Assembly: GCA_030867875.1 (NCBI GenBank)
Contig: JAOWCC010000019.1
Span: 79,078,861 to 79,142,860, forward strand
Reading direction: 5' to 3'
DNA length: 64,000 bases
Source: Actinernus sp. WN-2022
Taxonomy: Eukaryota > Cnidaria > Anthozoa > Actiniaria > Actinernidae
The notes beneath the pieces were generated by a model. The model worked only from the letters and a program-made list of their open reading frames with translations, searched no databases and was not told where the DNA came from. The position numbers were made by a program, and so were the translations under genes. Positions 11,655-23,131 of the stretch are shown in pieces (position 1 is the first letter of the stretch; every line of letters begins with the position of its first letter).

Positions 11655-12285
11655 ACCCCAGGGGGGGTACTCCTGTTTGTGACGTATTATGTATGTGCCG
11701 CGGGGGTGGGTCAGGGTTTTGAGCTCGGTTTGGGCAGGTAGGGTCAGGATTTTGACCTGATTTGGCAGATCAGGGTCAGGATTTGAGTATAATTTGGGTG
11801 CAGTCAGGGTCGGGTTCAGTATTTTTTAGGCAGTTAGGGTTCAGTTTTTTTAGGCAGTTTATAGGGTTCAGTTTTTTTTAGCTACTATGTCAAAAAAAGA
11901 CATTCTGTTGCCGCATTTTGATCGCCTGCCCACATGCAAGCACTGAGGTTCCCATACATCGTGACGCCGCTAATTCGTACTTCAGTACTTATCTACGTAC
12001 TTCATCTGCTGATTTGTTTACCCAATGACACGTCCCGACTTGAAATGTTCCGTATTTTGCATGCAATCCGGGTACGCGGTATACCGGCCGGGGTATATAT
12101 CCGACCGTGTTTTGAAAACAATTTAAAGAAGGGGCAATCAGGTTTTTTTTCCCCAAAAAGGGGGCAACCAGGGTTTTGGAGCTCGGATTGGGTCAAACAG
12201 GGTCAGGGTTTGAGCCTCTTGGCCTCACATACATACCCATTTTTCATGTAAGCGGGGGGGGGGGGGGGGGGGGGGGGGCTTATAT
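11655..12285. mobile_element. G-rich ended repeat element inserted in the LINE
   Basis: It begins near GGGGGGGTACTCCTGTTTG and ends in a run of about 30 G near 12248-12278; the LINE reading resumes on both sides. The interior has degenerate direct repeats of GGGTCAGGGTTTTGAGCTCGG. The left terminus recurs inverted at 28655-28725, which shows it is a dispersed family. Confidence 0.6.
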
Positions 12286-12658
12286 GTAAGTAAAAGTATT
12301 TTAAAAACAATAGCAACTCCACTGGCTACCTGTAGAGCAACGTTGAGGACAGGAGTAATATGATCATGTTTTGATTTACCGGTAATTATACGCGCAGCGC
12401 AGTTCTCTTAACATACTGTAGTCTATCAATTTGATACTTGGGTAAGCCATACAATAAAGCATTACAATTATCTAATCTACAGGATATAAATGCATGAACT
12501 AGTATCTTAGTAATGTCTTCTGACAGATATTGCCTTATCTTAGCTATCCTCATTAAGTGAAAAAATGCAGACTTAGATATAGTGGACACATGTTTCTCGA
12601 GGATCATGCTGTTATCAAAAACTACTCCGATATTCAGAAAGCGAACGTTGTACTTGCC

Positions 12659-13035
12659 CCCCCCCCCCCCCGGGGGGAGGGGGGGTTAGGGTTAGGGGGA
12701 GGGGGGGTTAGGGTTAGGGGGGGGGGGACTCCCATAACGACCTAAAATTGAACAGAGGGTAGGGATGCTCGTCGGACATTTTCGATTTGACCCCTAAGAG
12801 GTACTAAAATGGGCGTGGCTCAAGCTTATTTTGACCCCTAAAAGATAATGAAAATGTAAATTGATAACAGCTTTTTTGTTCAATTGACACCCGACCCCTA
12901 AAAGGTACCGCTTTACATAGAAATGTCTGTGTTTGATGGTGGATACCCTAAGTGGTACCAAACTCCTGATTTTGACCCCTAAAAGGTACGACGAGCATCC
13001 ATGTACCCCTCACATAAGGGAGTCCCCCCCCCGGG
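12659..13035. mobile_element. 377-bp element with 9-bp target duplication in the LINE
   Basis: GTACTTGCC occurs immediately left (12650-12658) and right (13036-13044), and the LINE reading frame context is restored if the segment is removed. Inner ends carry inverted GGGGGGGACTCCC / GGGAGTCCCCCCC. The interior repeats TTGACCCCTAAAAGGTAC several times. Interstitial TTAGGG units lie near the left end. Confidence 0.75.
12686..12719 (+). repeat. Interstitial TTAGGG units in a G-rich tract
   Basis: Four TTAGGG units (12686, 12692, 12708, 12714) sit within runs of G. The metazoan telomere motif and G-quadruplex potential are both evident; the location inside an inserted element argues against a true telomere. 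Confidence 0.75.
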
Positions 13036-13948
13036 GTACTTGCCTACTGTAATGTCATTGAAGTACGGTCGGGGACGATCATGATGTACACTAATAATAA
13101 GACGTTCAGTCTTATCCGTATTTAACTTAAGTTTGTTCTGCAACATTCACTTATCTATATCGTTGACACAGGCTTCAATATTCATCACTATGGATGACTC
13201 CCGATCTTCCCCAGATGTAGACTCGAAAGAGAGGTACAATTGGGTGTCATCCGCATAGAAATGGAAGCCCATGTCATGATTCCTAACAATATCCCTTAAA
13301 GGAAAAGTGTAAAGTAGGTAGAGGAGTGGCCCTAAAACTGAATTCGAGGTATACCACAGTGTATGTTACGACCAGAAGACTTTTCTCTCCCAATGACTAC
13401 AGCCTGTTTTCTATCGCTAAGGTAAGATTTAAACCAGTGTAGATTCAGGGCCTGATTACATGAGGCAGGCTGGCCCGGTGTAATAGCGGCTATGCGCCCC
13501 CCCCCCCCCGGATATGGTTCCCCCGGACCAAATCCACTAGCGGATGAAATTGACATTAGTCCTTTGGATTGACTGAATGTTTGAACAATGTTTTCATTGT
13601 TAAAGCTGTGTTTTTCAAGCCATTTACCACGCATGTACCACTAAATTCACGATCTTGGGTCAGTTGTAATTAGCTAATTGCTTTACAGTTGCACTAACCT
13701 TTTCCCTTTTTTTATCGCGACCAAAGTGCCTCGTCAGTTTATCCAAATGGCAGGCGGTAAGGATTCTGCGTTGTTCCTCTGTATCATGGACCCATCTCCT
13801 GGGGCGGTCGCTTCTTTCACATCTTTGCCTATATAATATATATTGGCAAGCCTATGAGCAGAGCTCCCAATAATCAAATACGAATAGATGCACGCGCATA
13901 TATGTAATGAAAATTAACTTAGGAAAATAAATACTGCACGTGCAGATT

Positions 13949-14596
13949 AGCTCACGATTTGTGGCTCTTACAAATCCTACGGTAGATTACATGATCACTC
14001 GCGCAAGATAGATTGCGTGATCACGCTAACCATCCTCTCATTTTGTGTATTTGTCACTGATGTTAATCCATTTGTTGATTTAACGCTCGCTCATAATACA
14101 GCTCGTGCATCCTGTGGCTCAGGTTTGTTTACATATAGCTCGGGCTTCAAGGTGAGCCACAGGAAGCCCGAGCTATATGTAAACAAACCTTAGCCACAGG
14201 AAGCCCGAGCTGTATTATGAACGAGCGTTAAATCAACAAATGGATTAATTATAACATCAGTGACAAATACACAAAATGAGAGGATGAGTATCCTGTGGTG
14301 ATAGCGCTCATTATAGAGAGATCTCAAAAATCAAAAACTCTCTAAAACCGATCCAAACTAGCCCAAAATAGCAGACATAAGAAAAGGATACTCGAGGTAC
14401 ATTTATTGCAAAATGTGATTTCGTTACATTTATGTTTTCCACGATAAGAAATCAATACAAACTCTATTATTAGTGAGAAGACAAGGAAAATTTCCGGAGA
14501 AATCGGTGACTCTAGCGCGCGCTATCACGCAATCAATCTTGCGCGAGTGATCGCGTAATCTATCGCAGGATTTGTAAGAGCCACAAATCGTGAGCT
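13949..14596. repeat. Two-level nested palindrome
   Basis: Outer arms: 13949-14027 (AGCTCACGATTTGTGGCTCT...) and 14514-14596 (inverted). Inner arms: ~14030-14149 and ~14163-14287, with a loop of about 13 bases and CACAAAATGAGAGGATG mirrored at the inner boundary. This is a large potential cruciform, best read as one MITE within another. Confidence 0.65.
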
Positions 14597-14825
14597 TGGG
14601 CACCTGTGGTGCATGTAACGAAAAGGTGACGGCATACAACATGAGAGCATGACGCGTGTGCGAGCACGCGAAGATGTAACGGAAATTAAAGTTAGAAAAT
14701 TTAATAATTTACGCATTACGGCAAACCGCTCATTTACAATTGCAATTACAAAATAACTCCTTGCTCGACACTTGGCTTTTTTCCAAACTGTTCTCTTTTC
14801 TTCTTTAGACTTTAATATATATATA

Positions 14826-15012
14826 CAGGAGCCCATTACCAGAAAGTGAGAAGAATGATAATGAGAAGTGACGTTAGCTATCTGATTGGCTAAGAATAGC
14901 CTACCTTTGTTCTTTTTCGCGCGAAACGCAATGCTAAAAATAGCCTCATCTACCTCTGTGCTGGGGTACAGACACAGTGGGGAAGATGGACGCTCCTGGT
15001 AATGGGCTCCTG
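14826..15012. mobile_element. 187-bp MITE with CAGGAGCCCATTACCAG ends
   Basis: CAGGAGCCCATTACCAG at 14826 is mirrored by CTGGTAATGGGCTCCTG ending at 15012. Both flanks are ATATATATA, compatible with an 8-9-bp target duplication (hAT-like), although simple-sequence flanks make this weak. Confidence 0.6.
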
Positions 15013-15239
15013 ATATATATACAGGCAAGCCTATGAGCGGAGTGCCCAATAATGAAATACGAAGAGATGCACGCGCATATATGTAATGGAAATTAATTTA
15101 CGAAAATAAATAGTGCATGTGCAGTTGACAGAGTTGCACGCACATATGTAACGGAAAAGGTGACGGCATATAACAGAAAGAACATGACGCGTATGCGAAC
15201 TAACGGAAATTAAAGCTTGAAATACAATACAATAATTAA

Positions 15240-16900
15240 GCAATAGAAAACATTTCCCGTGTTTCTATAGAAACACGGGTGCATGGGAGTTTGGGAGAAC
15301 GAGAAATGGCAGTGGGAACACGAGCCGAAAATGTTTTCTATTTCCTTTATAAAATAAGTACTAGCGCGCTCAATTCAGCCAATCAGAGCGCGCGTACAAA
15401 TCGAATCTATTGTATAATACCAATCAGAGCGCGCGTACTATCGAATCTATTTTATAATCTTTATTTAAACACGATAAGAAATTAAGCATCACTGCTTGTG
15501 GGGTCGTGTATAAAAATAACAGAAATTAACAGATAATAATTATGTATCTATTAAAACTCTAAAAATGTTTAACATTAATATTAATTAAAGGCTATAAAAA
15601 ATTGTGTGATAATACAGGAATCTAAAAAATCTACTTGAAGAGCGGTCACGGTATATATGATATGATATAAAATTTACATGTAATTACTGACATAGCTAAT
15701 AATATCTAAAATGGTCGTTAAAATAATTGATACACTGTACAGAAAGTGCACTAAATCCAGGTTGCGAAGTGTATTAACCCTCGTAAAATTGACAATTTTA
15801 CGCATTACGGCAAAAACATTACACTGATCATTGAGATAATTTAGAAAATCGCAAATTCCCATAAACGGAGGATTGAATGTGAAGGACAGGACGGCGTTAA
15901 ATAGCCAAACAAAACCGAGCACCCGATTCAGGACTGGAAACCCTCACGTGTTCCGCGCGCTGGTGCACGTTCGGGCGGGTGGTCGGGAGGTCAGCGGTCG
16001 GTGTCGCTAAAATTTCACTCTCATCAGTGCTATATGTAGTGGTGCTCCGCTCTCGTGGGCGAGAGTTCCGCTACGAAGAGATGCACGCGCATATATATAA
16101 TGGCAATTAATTTAGGAAAATAAATAGTGCACGTACAGTTGAGATGCACGCGCATATGTAACGCGAAATGTAATGCGTGTTATTCGGCCATCCGAAATCC
16201 GATACGTTGTTCGATCAGCTTTTCTGTAGTCCTTGGACTTGTTCACTTATTACTGTTTTTGGCCGATCAGATCTATTCGCTAGAACCAACTTACTCCAGC
16301 GACAGAATTGTCGTATACGGTTTTTGCTAGCTTTCATTAGCATTACGTACATATACACTAAAGTTAAGATTCCCATTTTTCCCCTGCTTCCATGGAGCTA
16401 ATTGATGTGTTTACATGAAGCTGCTCGAATATTTTCAAGTCGAACTCAAGTCAAGCGGTTCGCTTTAAGGATTGATCGGCAATCGAATTTACAAAATTTT
16501 GGTCCGCTGCATGTAAACTGGTAAATACTGTAAAGAATAACTACGGGATTGATTCGAAAATCTCAATCGGCTCGAGTTTTCGATCGGAGTTTGACTTCGT
16601 GTAAGTTGTTTCGCCTGGGTTTTTCAGGGACACAGTGTCTCAACGGTGGATACATTGCTAGGCTTGTAAGTCTAAGTTTTGGCTTGTAAGTTAATTTCTA
16701 ATACTACATTAGATATTCATGATCCATCGGTCAATGAGGGTCATTTGGTCACGTGGTCATAGCTGAAAACCAGTTTTAAGAACCAGTTTGCATATTGTAA
16801 CTGGAAACAATCAGCATATTGTAACGGTAAAAAGCGGCTAAAATCTTACCTGACGATCGCCACCACAGATGATCTAGGCTCCAGTCAAATCGCCAACATG
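15240..16900. other. Non-coding spacer
   Basis: No gene recognised. It holds small inverted repeats (for example at 15258-15280, CCCGTGTTTCTATAGAAACACGGG), duplicated AATCAGAGCGCGCGTAC phrases near 15384 and 15423, and one copy of the dispersed repeat. TTCATGATCCATCGGTCAATGAG near 16707 resembles a phrase near 46240. Confidence 0.5.
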
Positions 16901-17111
16901 TACTTGAAGCAAACCAAGTAAAATGTCCGACCTCCTGGGGCCACAAAAACTACGTCTTATCACTGTACTAAGAAACGATTTTCCAGTACAATATCTGATG
17001 CTGATTGTGCAGTTACAATATGCTAGTTCTAAAATTAGGGCTAGCTATTGTCTTATCACTTCAATACTCAACAAACTGTACATTGCAAATATAACGTACA
17101 ACACAGTATTA

Positions 17112-17219
17112 ATGCACTTATCAATTGAAACCCCGACTCCCCCTGGAGGTAGGGGGATAGGTGAGGATTTGATTTGAAACAGTTTCCAATGTGGTCGGGA
17201 ATTCAATTGATAAGTGCAT
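17112..17219. mobile_element. 108-bp MITE, ATGCACTTATCAATTGAA termini
   Basis: ATGCACTTATCAATTGAA at the left is perfectly inverted at the right end. The interior is G/C-rich with CCCCTGGAGGTAGGGGG. It lies just downstream of the minus-strand DUF3504 exon, in what would be its following intron. Confidence 0.65.
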
Positions 17220-17252
17220 AAGCTACATAAAACAATGTTTTAAAGCACTTAC

Positions 17253-17530
17253 CAAATGTTGTTAGCATCAAGTAGACTTAAATCAGCTCGCCCTTTCCCC
17301 TCTTCGTGTTTCTTTAAACAGCAGACTATTTGATACATAGTCTTTTCAGCATACAGCTCTCCATCCTGTCGATCAGTGACTTCTTGAATGAATTTTATCA
17401 TCCAGAAATTCGAGCTTTCTGTTCTCATGTCCGTAACAGGTGCCACATTCAGTTTCAGTGGTTCGCTTCTTGTCCTGGAAGTTTGTTGAGCCTTTGTCCC
17501 CGCCATTCTTAGAAAATACGCACGCCCCAT
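17253..17530 (-). CDS. 5' exon of a DUF3504 (QRICH1/ZMYM/Crypton-derived) protein, partial
   Basis: Residues after ~38 read NFWMIKFIQEVTDRQDGELY, then KTMYQIVCCLKKH, which resembles the start of the DUF3504 domain found in QRICH1, ZMYM2-4 and Crypton-derived genes. The exon ends at a good donor (TTTG|GTAAGT, GT at 17252-17251). Two starts are possible: 17530, or 17506 (AAGAATGG, better context). No downstream exon was found on the minus strand toward lower coordinates, so it may be an orphan exon, a gene with a long intron leaving recognisable range, or a decayed copy. A chromatin or DNA-binding role is known for relatives but cannot be assigned here. Confidence 0.55.
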
Positions 17531-18189
17531 TGATTCTTGTACTTCGTTGACTTCGAAACTGCTTCAGTTCATAACCTTAAGTTAAGTTCTCTCGACCGCT
17601 TCAGGCTCTCTAAATCTCAGTCTTCCTGCTAACGCCGGCCATTACTGCTCAACAGAATTGCCTCGCCGTTCCAGTGATGTTTGATATGTTCGATAAATTC
17701 ACTGCAATCTTTCTAAAAAAAAACACAAAACAAAAGCAAAGAAATAAAATGCACGACCTGAGCTATCCAATCAGATCTCCTTTTTACTGTACTCCTTTCT
17801 TATTTTTTTAATGTGGCTCTTCTGCGGGAATCATTGATGAAGCAAATTGTTTTTTGCATTCTTTCTATTATTCAATCATGTAACTATTATATTCTTTTCT
17901 ATGCGTGTTTTTTCTCAATACATTGTCCTCTCGATCATGAACAAGCACTGAATCCTCTGGAGAACTATTGCGTGGTCTGAAATGGGGCAACAAACAGGCA
18001 AGCCGACTGGGTCTATTCCAAGTTGGGGCAGACTTCACCGTTTGCAACCTGAAATGTTATTGGTTACCCAAACAATAGCCTACCACTAAAACAATACAAA
18101 CCCTACCCTAAAACAATGGGATTCTTTATCAGTGAAGTCCAATAGGATACGACCTACAGAATAGTGATGTATAACCGCCAAGTTGACCA

Positions 18190-18303
18190 GTATTTTAGAC
18201 GTGATTTCCAAATCCACGTGCAATAAACATTGGCTCGGGATACACTCACGAGCTCGCCATCGTTCATGGCACTTGGATTTGGAAATCACGTCTAAAACAC
18301 TGA
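18190..18303. repeat. Hairpin, 28-bp arms
   Basis: AGTATTTTAGACGTGATTTC at the left is mirrored by GAAATCACGTCTAAAACACT at the right, with arms continuing through CAAATCCA/TGGATTTG. Probably a small MITE. Confidence 0.55.
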
Positions 18304-19029
18304 CTCGAATTTGAAATATTACTTAACAACTCAAATCGTCTCTTATAGCATCATTTCTATCTCGATAAAGGGGGACCAAACTCGCGGGGGACGACCAGAC
18401 CCGCTAGCGGTTTGGTCCCCCGCGGATTGGTTTCAGAAGTCGCACTTATATCGGGCTGATTAATATAAATTAAATCTTGTTTTGAATTTTGCGCAGTTAG
18501 AGCAAAATAGTGAATTATTGCATTCAAACTTAAAATTGTGAAAACATCAATTGAAAGATGACGACTTCTTATCGTGTGAATGGAAAAAAACAGAGCAAAA
18601 TAAATAACTGAGCCGTCAAATGCCTTTCCTGGTGTCCATTTCACGGTTGTTTGAGTTCATTAAACAACGCGAGCTGTGATTGGCTGGGCTAATTACACTG
18701 CTAGGTAAATAAATAATAACATTTATGTGATGTGTCTTAAATTTAAGAACATCATGAATAGGACATATTGATAAAGGTATTCATCTGGTATCGCAGTACA
18801 TCCTTTGTGGTACATCAGCGAGAGGTAACAGCAACAATTAGGAGACTTTTTACAAAATGTGTTCCTTTCTTTTTGATAATAGGCAACCTAAAAACAGACT
18901 TGTTGCCAGGGGAGGTCCGAGGGATTAACATGTACTCCTTTGACTCTTTGCCTTCATTATTACTACCATCACATACATTCGTGTTAAAACAGTGGCACTC
19001 TCGAACTGTATGCTAAATATATACCTCTT

Positions 19030-19175
19030 ATTAACCTCGTTTGCTCGGTCCGTATCCTAAGTTATGGACCGAGTTTATGGTCCAAGCGCGAAGCGCACGG
19101 GTCATAACAAAGGGGCAAAACACGAGGATCCATAACTTACGGTACGGACCGAGCAAACGAGCCGTTAATAAGATG
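19030..19175. repeat. Palindromic MITE, TTATTAACCTCGTTTGCTCGG type
   Basis: TTAACCTCGTTTGCTCGGTC is mirrored by GACCGAGCAAACGAGCCGTTAA. Relatives occur within 19477-19625 and at 40135-40262, so this is a dispersed family. Confidence 0.6.
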
Positions 19176-19290
19176 TTTATTATATGGCTGCTGTACACAC
19201 AGCCAGCGTTGTCTTATATTTAGTTATGAAGTTATGGCCCGCAAATTGATCAATCACAGCTCGCGAAATTACTTAGCCATATAATAAATC

Positions 19291-20563
19291 TTATTATATG
19301 ACAGGAGCTACTTCCGGTCAAATGGCGCGCGCTGATTGGCCGTTTAGCGGGCGGAATTCTCCCGTAATGCCCACGGGCAATACGGATTTTTCCGCTGCAG
19401 TGTTTGTGTACACGATCGTACGAACCGGTCGAATTAAAACTAAAAAAGTTAGAACAAAATATGCCATATAATAAACACCTTATTAACCTCGCTTGCTCGG
19501 TCTGTACAGAGAAATATCAGACCTTGGTTTTTCTGTACAGACCTCGCAAAGCCTCTGTCTGTACAGAAAAACCGCGGTCTGATATTTCTCTGTACAGACC
19601 TCACGCTCGGTTAATAAGTAGTTATTTTATTATTAGACAGTTTTGTTTGTAGTATAGTCGGATATTTTGACAAGTTATGCATTTGACGAGTCCGAAGGGC
19701 TAGTCATAATACAAATTGGCGAGTAAAAATATCCGCCATACTACACATTAAACTGGCTAATAAGAGTCGTTCTCTCTAAGTAACTTAGTAACTTTCAAAG
19801 TAACTTCTTTACGGCCATTTCCCCCAAAAAATGTCCAATAGCGCTGTACGTCACTACATTAAAATAAATATTATTCAGTAAAGGATCTACATACATTAAA
19901 AAGGGAATTAACAGATATAATTAATATTTACATTAATACACTAATATAAGATCTACAATACGATAATTTATTTAATGTCGTTAACGCAGGGAATGGTTGC
20001 CCAGTCTCCTGAGCCAAAGGCTCATGTACAAATGCACGACAAATATTGAACAATTATTTACCGAAGGGAGGTGAATAGTGGTGGATATTTACCGAGCCAC
20101 AAATGGCGAGGTAAATATTCCGCACCACTTTTCACCGACACTTAGGTGAATAATTGTTTTAGTATATACCACACAAGTGAATAGCCAGCACCAAATTGTT
20201 ATCAAAGGATATTCACCTCCTGAGTAGCCAATCAGAGCGCGCAAAAAGCACTATTCACTTGTGTGGTATATAATAAATTATACTATAAAAGATAAACCGG
20301 TCCGTGAGTTACACCCGCCAGTGGGTATCTTGGCCATAGTTGCGTATAATAACTACTTATTAACCGAGCAAGCGAGGTTAATAAGGTGTTTATTATATGG
20401 CATATTTTGTTTTAACTTTAAGTTTTAATTCGACCGGTTCCTGTACACAAACACTGCAGCGGGAAAATCCGTATTGCCCGTGGGCATTACGGGAGAATTC
20501 CGCCCGCTAAACGGCCAATCAGCGCGCGCCATTTGACCGGAAGTAGCTCCTGTCATATAATAA
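19291..20563. mobile_element. 1.27-kb element with ~200-bp inverted termini
   Basis: The left arm 19291-19501 (TTATTATATGACAGGAGCTA...) is repeated inverted at 20362-20563. Inner ends of both arms carry the GAGCAAGCGAGGTTAATAAG palindrome. A second hairpin lies at 20161-20277. The interior has no coding potential, so it is non-autonomous. Confidence 0.65.
20161..20277. repeat. Hairpin, TATACCACACAAGTGAATAG arms
   Basis: TATACCACACAAGTGAATAG near 20163 pairs with CTATTCACTTGTGTGGTATA near 20252. Nested in the 19291-20563 element. Confidence 0.65.
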
Positions 20564-20789
20564 GCGATCTTATTGATTACATTCATCGTATGCGAGTACT
20601 ATGGTATTATCGTTACAATGTTAAAGTGAATGGTTACGAAACCAAAATACGAGGAGAGGTGATCTCAGTCATGTTACCAATATAGGCGATTTTCATTATG
20701 GCGTCATTTACTACAACTACCAGAAACCTTTGCGTGGATTATTTTGTCCGTAAGTCATTCGTAAGTCATCTGCCCTCCCCTCCATCACC

Positions 20790-21450
20790 GTAGGTACTGA
20801 CACTAACACGTCCAGCCGACAAAGCTCGCAACATTGGAGTGGTTTTTGACACCAATATGACAATGGTTAACCAAATAAGTAACATGGTAAAAGGAGCCTA
20901 CTACTATCTCAGGAACATTGCAAAAATAAGAAAGTACATAAGTTATGACACCACTAAGATTTTAATTCACTCATTTGTCACTTCCAAACTTGATTTCTGT
21001 AATTCACTATTGTATGGTCTACCGAAATATCAGATTGCCAAACTTCAAAACGTACAAAATGCAGCTGCTCGGATAATAGCTTGTCTTCGTAAATATGACC
21101 ATATAACTGATACTATGAGGGAACTGCACTGGCTGCCTTTAGAGCATAGAATTGTTTTTAAAATTAATTTAATCACTTTTAAGGCTTTAACTAATATATC
21201 ACCTAAGTATATACAAGATATTTTAAAATTGTATCGTCCTTGCCGACAAATACAGTCATCGTCTGACAAGTGGCGTCTTATTGCACCAGACTATAATTAA
21301 AAAACCTATGGATGCCAAGCATTTTCAGTAGCTGCTCCCAGGTTATGGAACGAACTACCAATAGACCGCATTAGATCGAGTAGCAATGTGAACATTTTTA
21401 AATCTAAGCTTAAAACATATATTTTTAAACGTGCATATAATTTATAGCTT
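20790..21450 (+). pseudogene. CR1/L2-like LINE reverse-transcriptase fragment
   Basis: Open from about 20790, the translation shows ARNIGVVFDTNMTM, YYYLRNIAKIRKYIS, SLLYGLPKYQIAKLQNVQN and, after one in-frame TAA at 21298-21300, AFSVAAPRLWNELP and FKSKLKTYIF. This is the 3' part of a non-LTR element ORF2: 5'-truncated, one stop codon, no catalytic YADD. Its similarity to the minus-strand LINE at 11-13 kb indicates the same family. Confidence 0.8.
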
Positions 21451-21705
21451 GTGTTTTTACTAGCTTTTATAGTCAATTTGTTTGTTATATTGTTTAAGTT
21501 CAATTTTAAATCTATTCCAACAATTTTTTTTTTTTTTTTTATATATTTTTTATTTCGTACTGGAATTAATAATAGTTACAGGTTTACTGGAAAAATGAAA
21601 AGCTCAATAATTGGTACTGGTAGGCTCAGAATAACTAGAAAGCTAAACTAAGCTGAGCCACCGGAGTCTAAAAATTTCCTTGTGCGACTACTATTATATT
21701 AGTGG

Positions 21706-22043
21706 AATTAGTAGAAACCAACTAGTGTTCTATCACGAATCCTGCAATCTTATTGGTTAGGCTACTCATAGACTTTCTTAAAGTACTTCTTAGCCCCTCG
21801 AACGAACTCCCCTCTAGCTTCGATTCTCGCGCTCGATTTTTGACCCAGTAATCTCCTTACCCATTGACTCAGCGAGTTCGACTTGGAGCAAGTCTAGGCT
21901 ACTCACTATCTATTCAGTGATAGATAGCGAGTAGCGAAAAAGGCCGGTTTTCAAAAGCAAAACAATGGCTGCCAAGTCATCAAAATATCAAAAAATATTC
22001 TTGTTTCAGTTTGAGATTGATCTACTAGTTAGTTTCTACTAAA
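21706..22043. repeat. Inverted-repeat element, TTAGTAGAAACCAACTAGT ends
   Basis: TTAGTAGAAACCAACTAGT near 21708 is mirrored by ACTAGTTAGTTTCTACTAA near 22023. An inner palindrome (CTACTCACTATCTATTCAGTGATAGATAG) lies around 21898-21935. MITE-like. Confidence 0.6.
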
Positions 22044-22077
22044 ACAATTAGACTATTCGCTCTCAGTTTCTATGACT

Positions 22078-23015
22078 GATATAGATCACCACAAAATTTT
22101 GGCGTGCGCTCATTGGCTGAAAGCGAGCACGTCGTCCACAAAGGCAAACTATCAGGCGTTATAGTTCACCACAAAATTTTGGCGCGCGCTCATTGGCTGA
22201 AAGCGATCACGTGACGTGATAGTTGTCGTCCGCGGATGCAAACTATCAGGTGTTATAGTTCACCACAAAATTGTGGCGCGCGCTCATTGGCTAAAAGCGA
22301 TCACGTGACGTGATAGTTGTCGTCCGCGGAGGCAAACTATCAGGCGATAGTGCCCGCTGAGCACGAAAGACAATTTTGTGTTGAACAATAACGCAAATAG
22401 ACTGTGTCTGTCTCGGACCTATCGGCTGATAGTTTCCCTTGGAAATTTGATGTTCTTAAAACTAGCATATAAGCCCTCGAACTTCGTTCTCGGGCTTATA
22501 TTTGTTTTAAGAACATCAAATTTCCGCGGGCAACTATCAGCCGATAGTTCCTCGACGGACACAGTCTATTTGTATATTATAGTTCACCACAAAATTTTGG
22601 CGCGCGCTGATTGGCTTAAAGCGATCACGTGACGTGATAGTTGTCGTCCGCGGAGGCAAACTATCAGGCGTTATAGTTCACCACGAAATTGTGGCGCGCG
22701 CTCATTGGCTAAGAGCGATCACGTGACGTGATAGTTGTCGTCCGCGGATGCAAACTATCAGGCGATAGTGCCCGCTGAGAGCGGAAGACAATTTTGTGAT
22801 GAACAATAACGACAAATAGACTGTGTTTGTCTCGGAACTATCGGCTGATAGTTTCCCTTGGAAATTTGATGTTCTTAAAACTAGCATATAAGCCCGAGAA
22901 CGAAGTTTGTTTTAAGAACATCGAATTTCCGCGGGCAACTATAAGCCGATAGTTCCTCGACGGACACAGTCTATTTGTATAATAGTTCCTCGACGGACAC
23001 AGTCTATTTGTATAA
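22078..23015. repeat. 94-bp tandem units alternating with a ~210-bp hairpin
   Basis: Units beginning ATAGTTCACCACAAAATT start at about 22161, 22255, 22579 and 22673 (94-bp spacing), plus a diverged unit at 22078. Each contains GCGCGCGCTCATTGGCT and CACGTGACGTGATAGTTGTC. Between and after them lie two copies of a hairpin (about 22380-22578 and 22800-22980) whose arms carry AAATTTGATGTTCTTAA and ATCGGCTGATAGTT. The whole block is a ~418-bp duplication. Confidence 0.7.
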
Positions 23016-23131
23016 TAGAAACTTCGAGTTCATGGTCTAATTGTTAAATATAATATTACCTCTCCACATGCTTTGACTTCATAACCATACTAGTTCATTT
23101 CTCAGTATTTCTGTTCATTCAGGTAGAAAGT

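Larger units (their letters stand above)
11225..13480 (-). mobile_element. CR1/L2-like LINE remnant, interrupted by two insertions
   Basis: Minus-strand translation gives, in order, RT segments WFKSYLSDRK (near 13440), the polymerase box FYADDTQLYLSF (near 13245), RT thumb-type FFHLMRIAKIRQYLS and LLYGLPKYQIDRLQ (12607-12386), and the C-terminal AFSVAVPKLWNSLP (near 11540). A GCGC stem and AT-rich tail end at ~11225. Frames are broken and interrupted by insertions at 11655-12285 and 12659-13035, so the element is dead. A second relative lies at 20790-21450 on the opposite strand. Confidence 0.8.
13830..16170. repeat. Three dispersed copies of a ~100-bp repeat
   Basis: Copies at about 13838-13945, 15020-15125 and 16065-16165 share AGATGCACGCGCATATATGTAATG, then AATTAATTTA and AAATAAATAGTGCACGT. 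They flank the nested palindromes between them, suggesting repeated insertions or a segmental duplication of ~1.1 kb. Confidence 0.55.

Noticed and set aside
12660..12720. True telomere or chromosome end
   Set aside because: Only four TTAGGG units, inside a target-duplication-flanked insertion in a LINE, with ordinary sequence on both sides.
22078..23015. CRISPR-like array
   Set aside because: The repeats are ~94 bp, contiguous and palindromic with no unique spacers, in animal DNA; consistent with MITE-derived tandem duplication.
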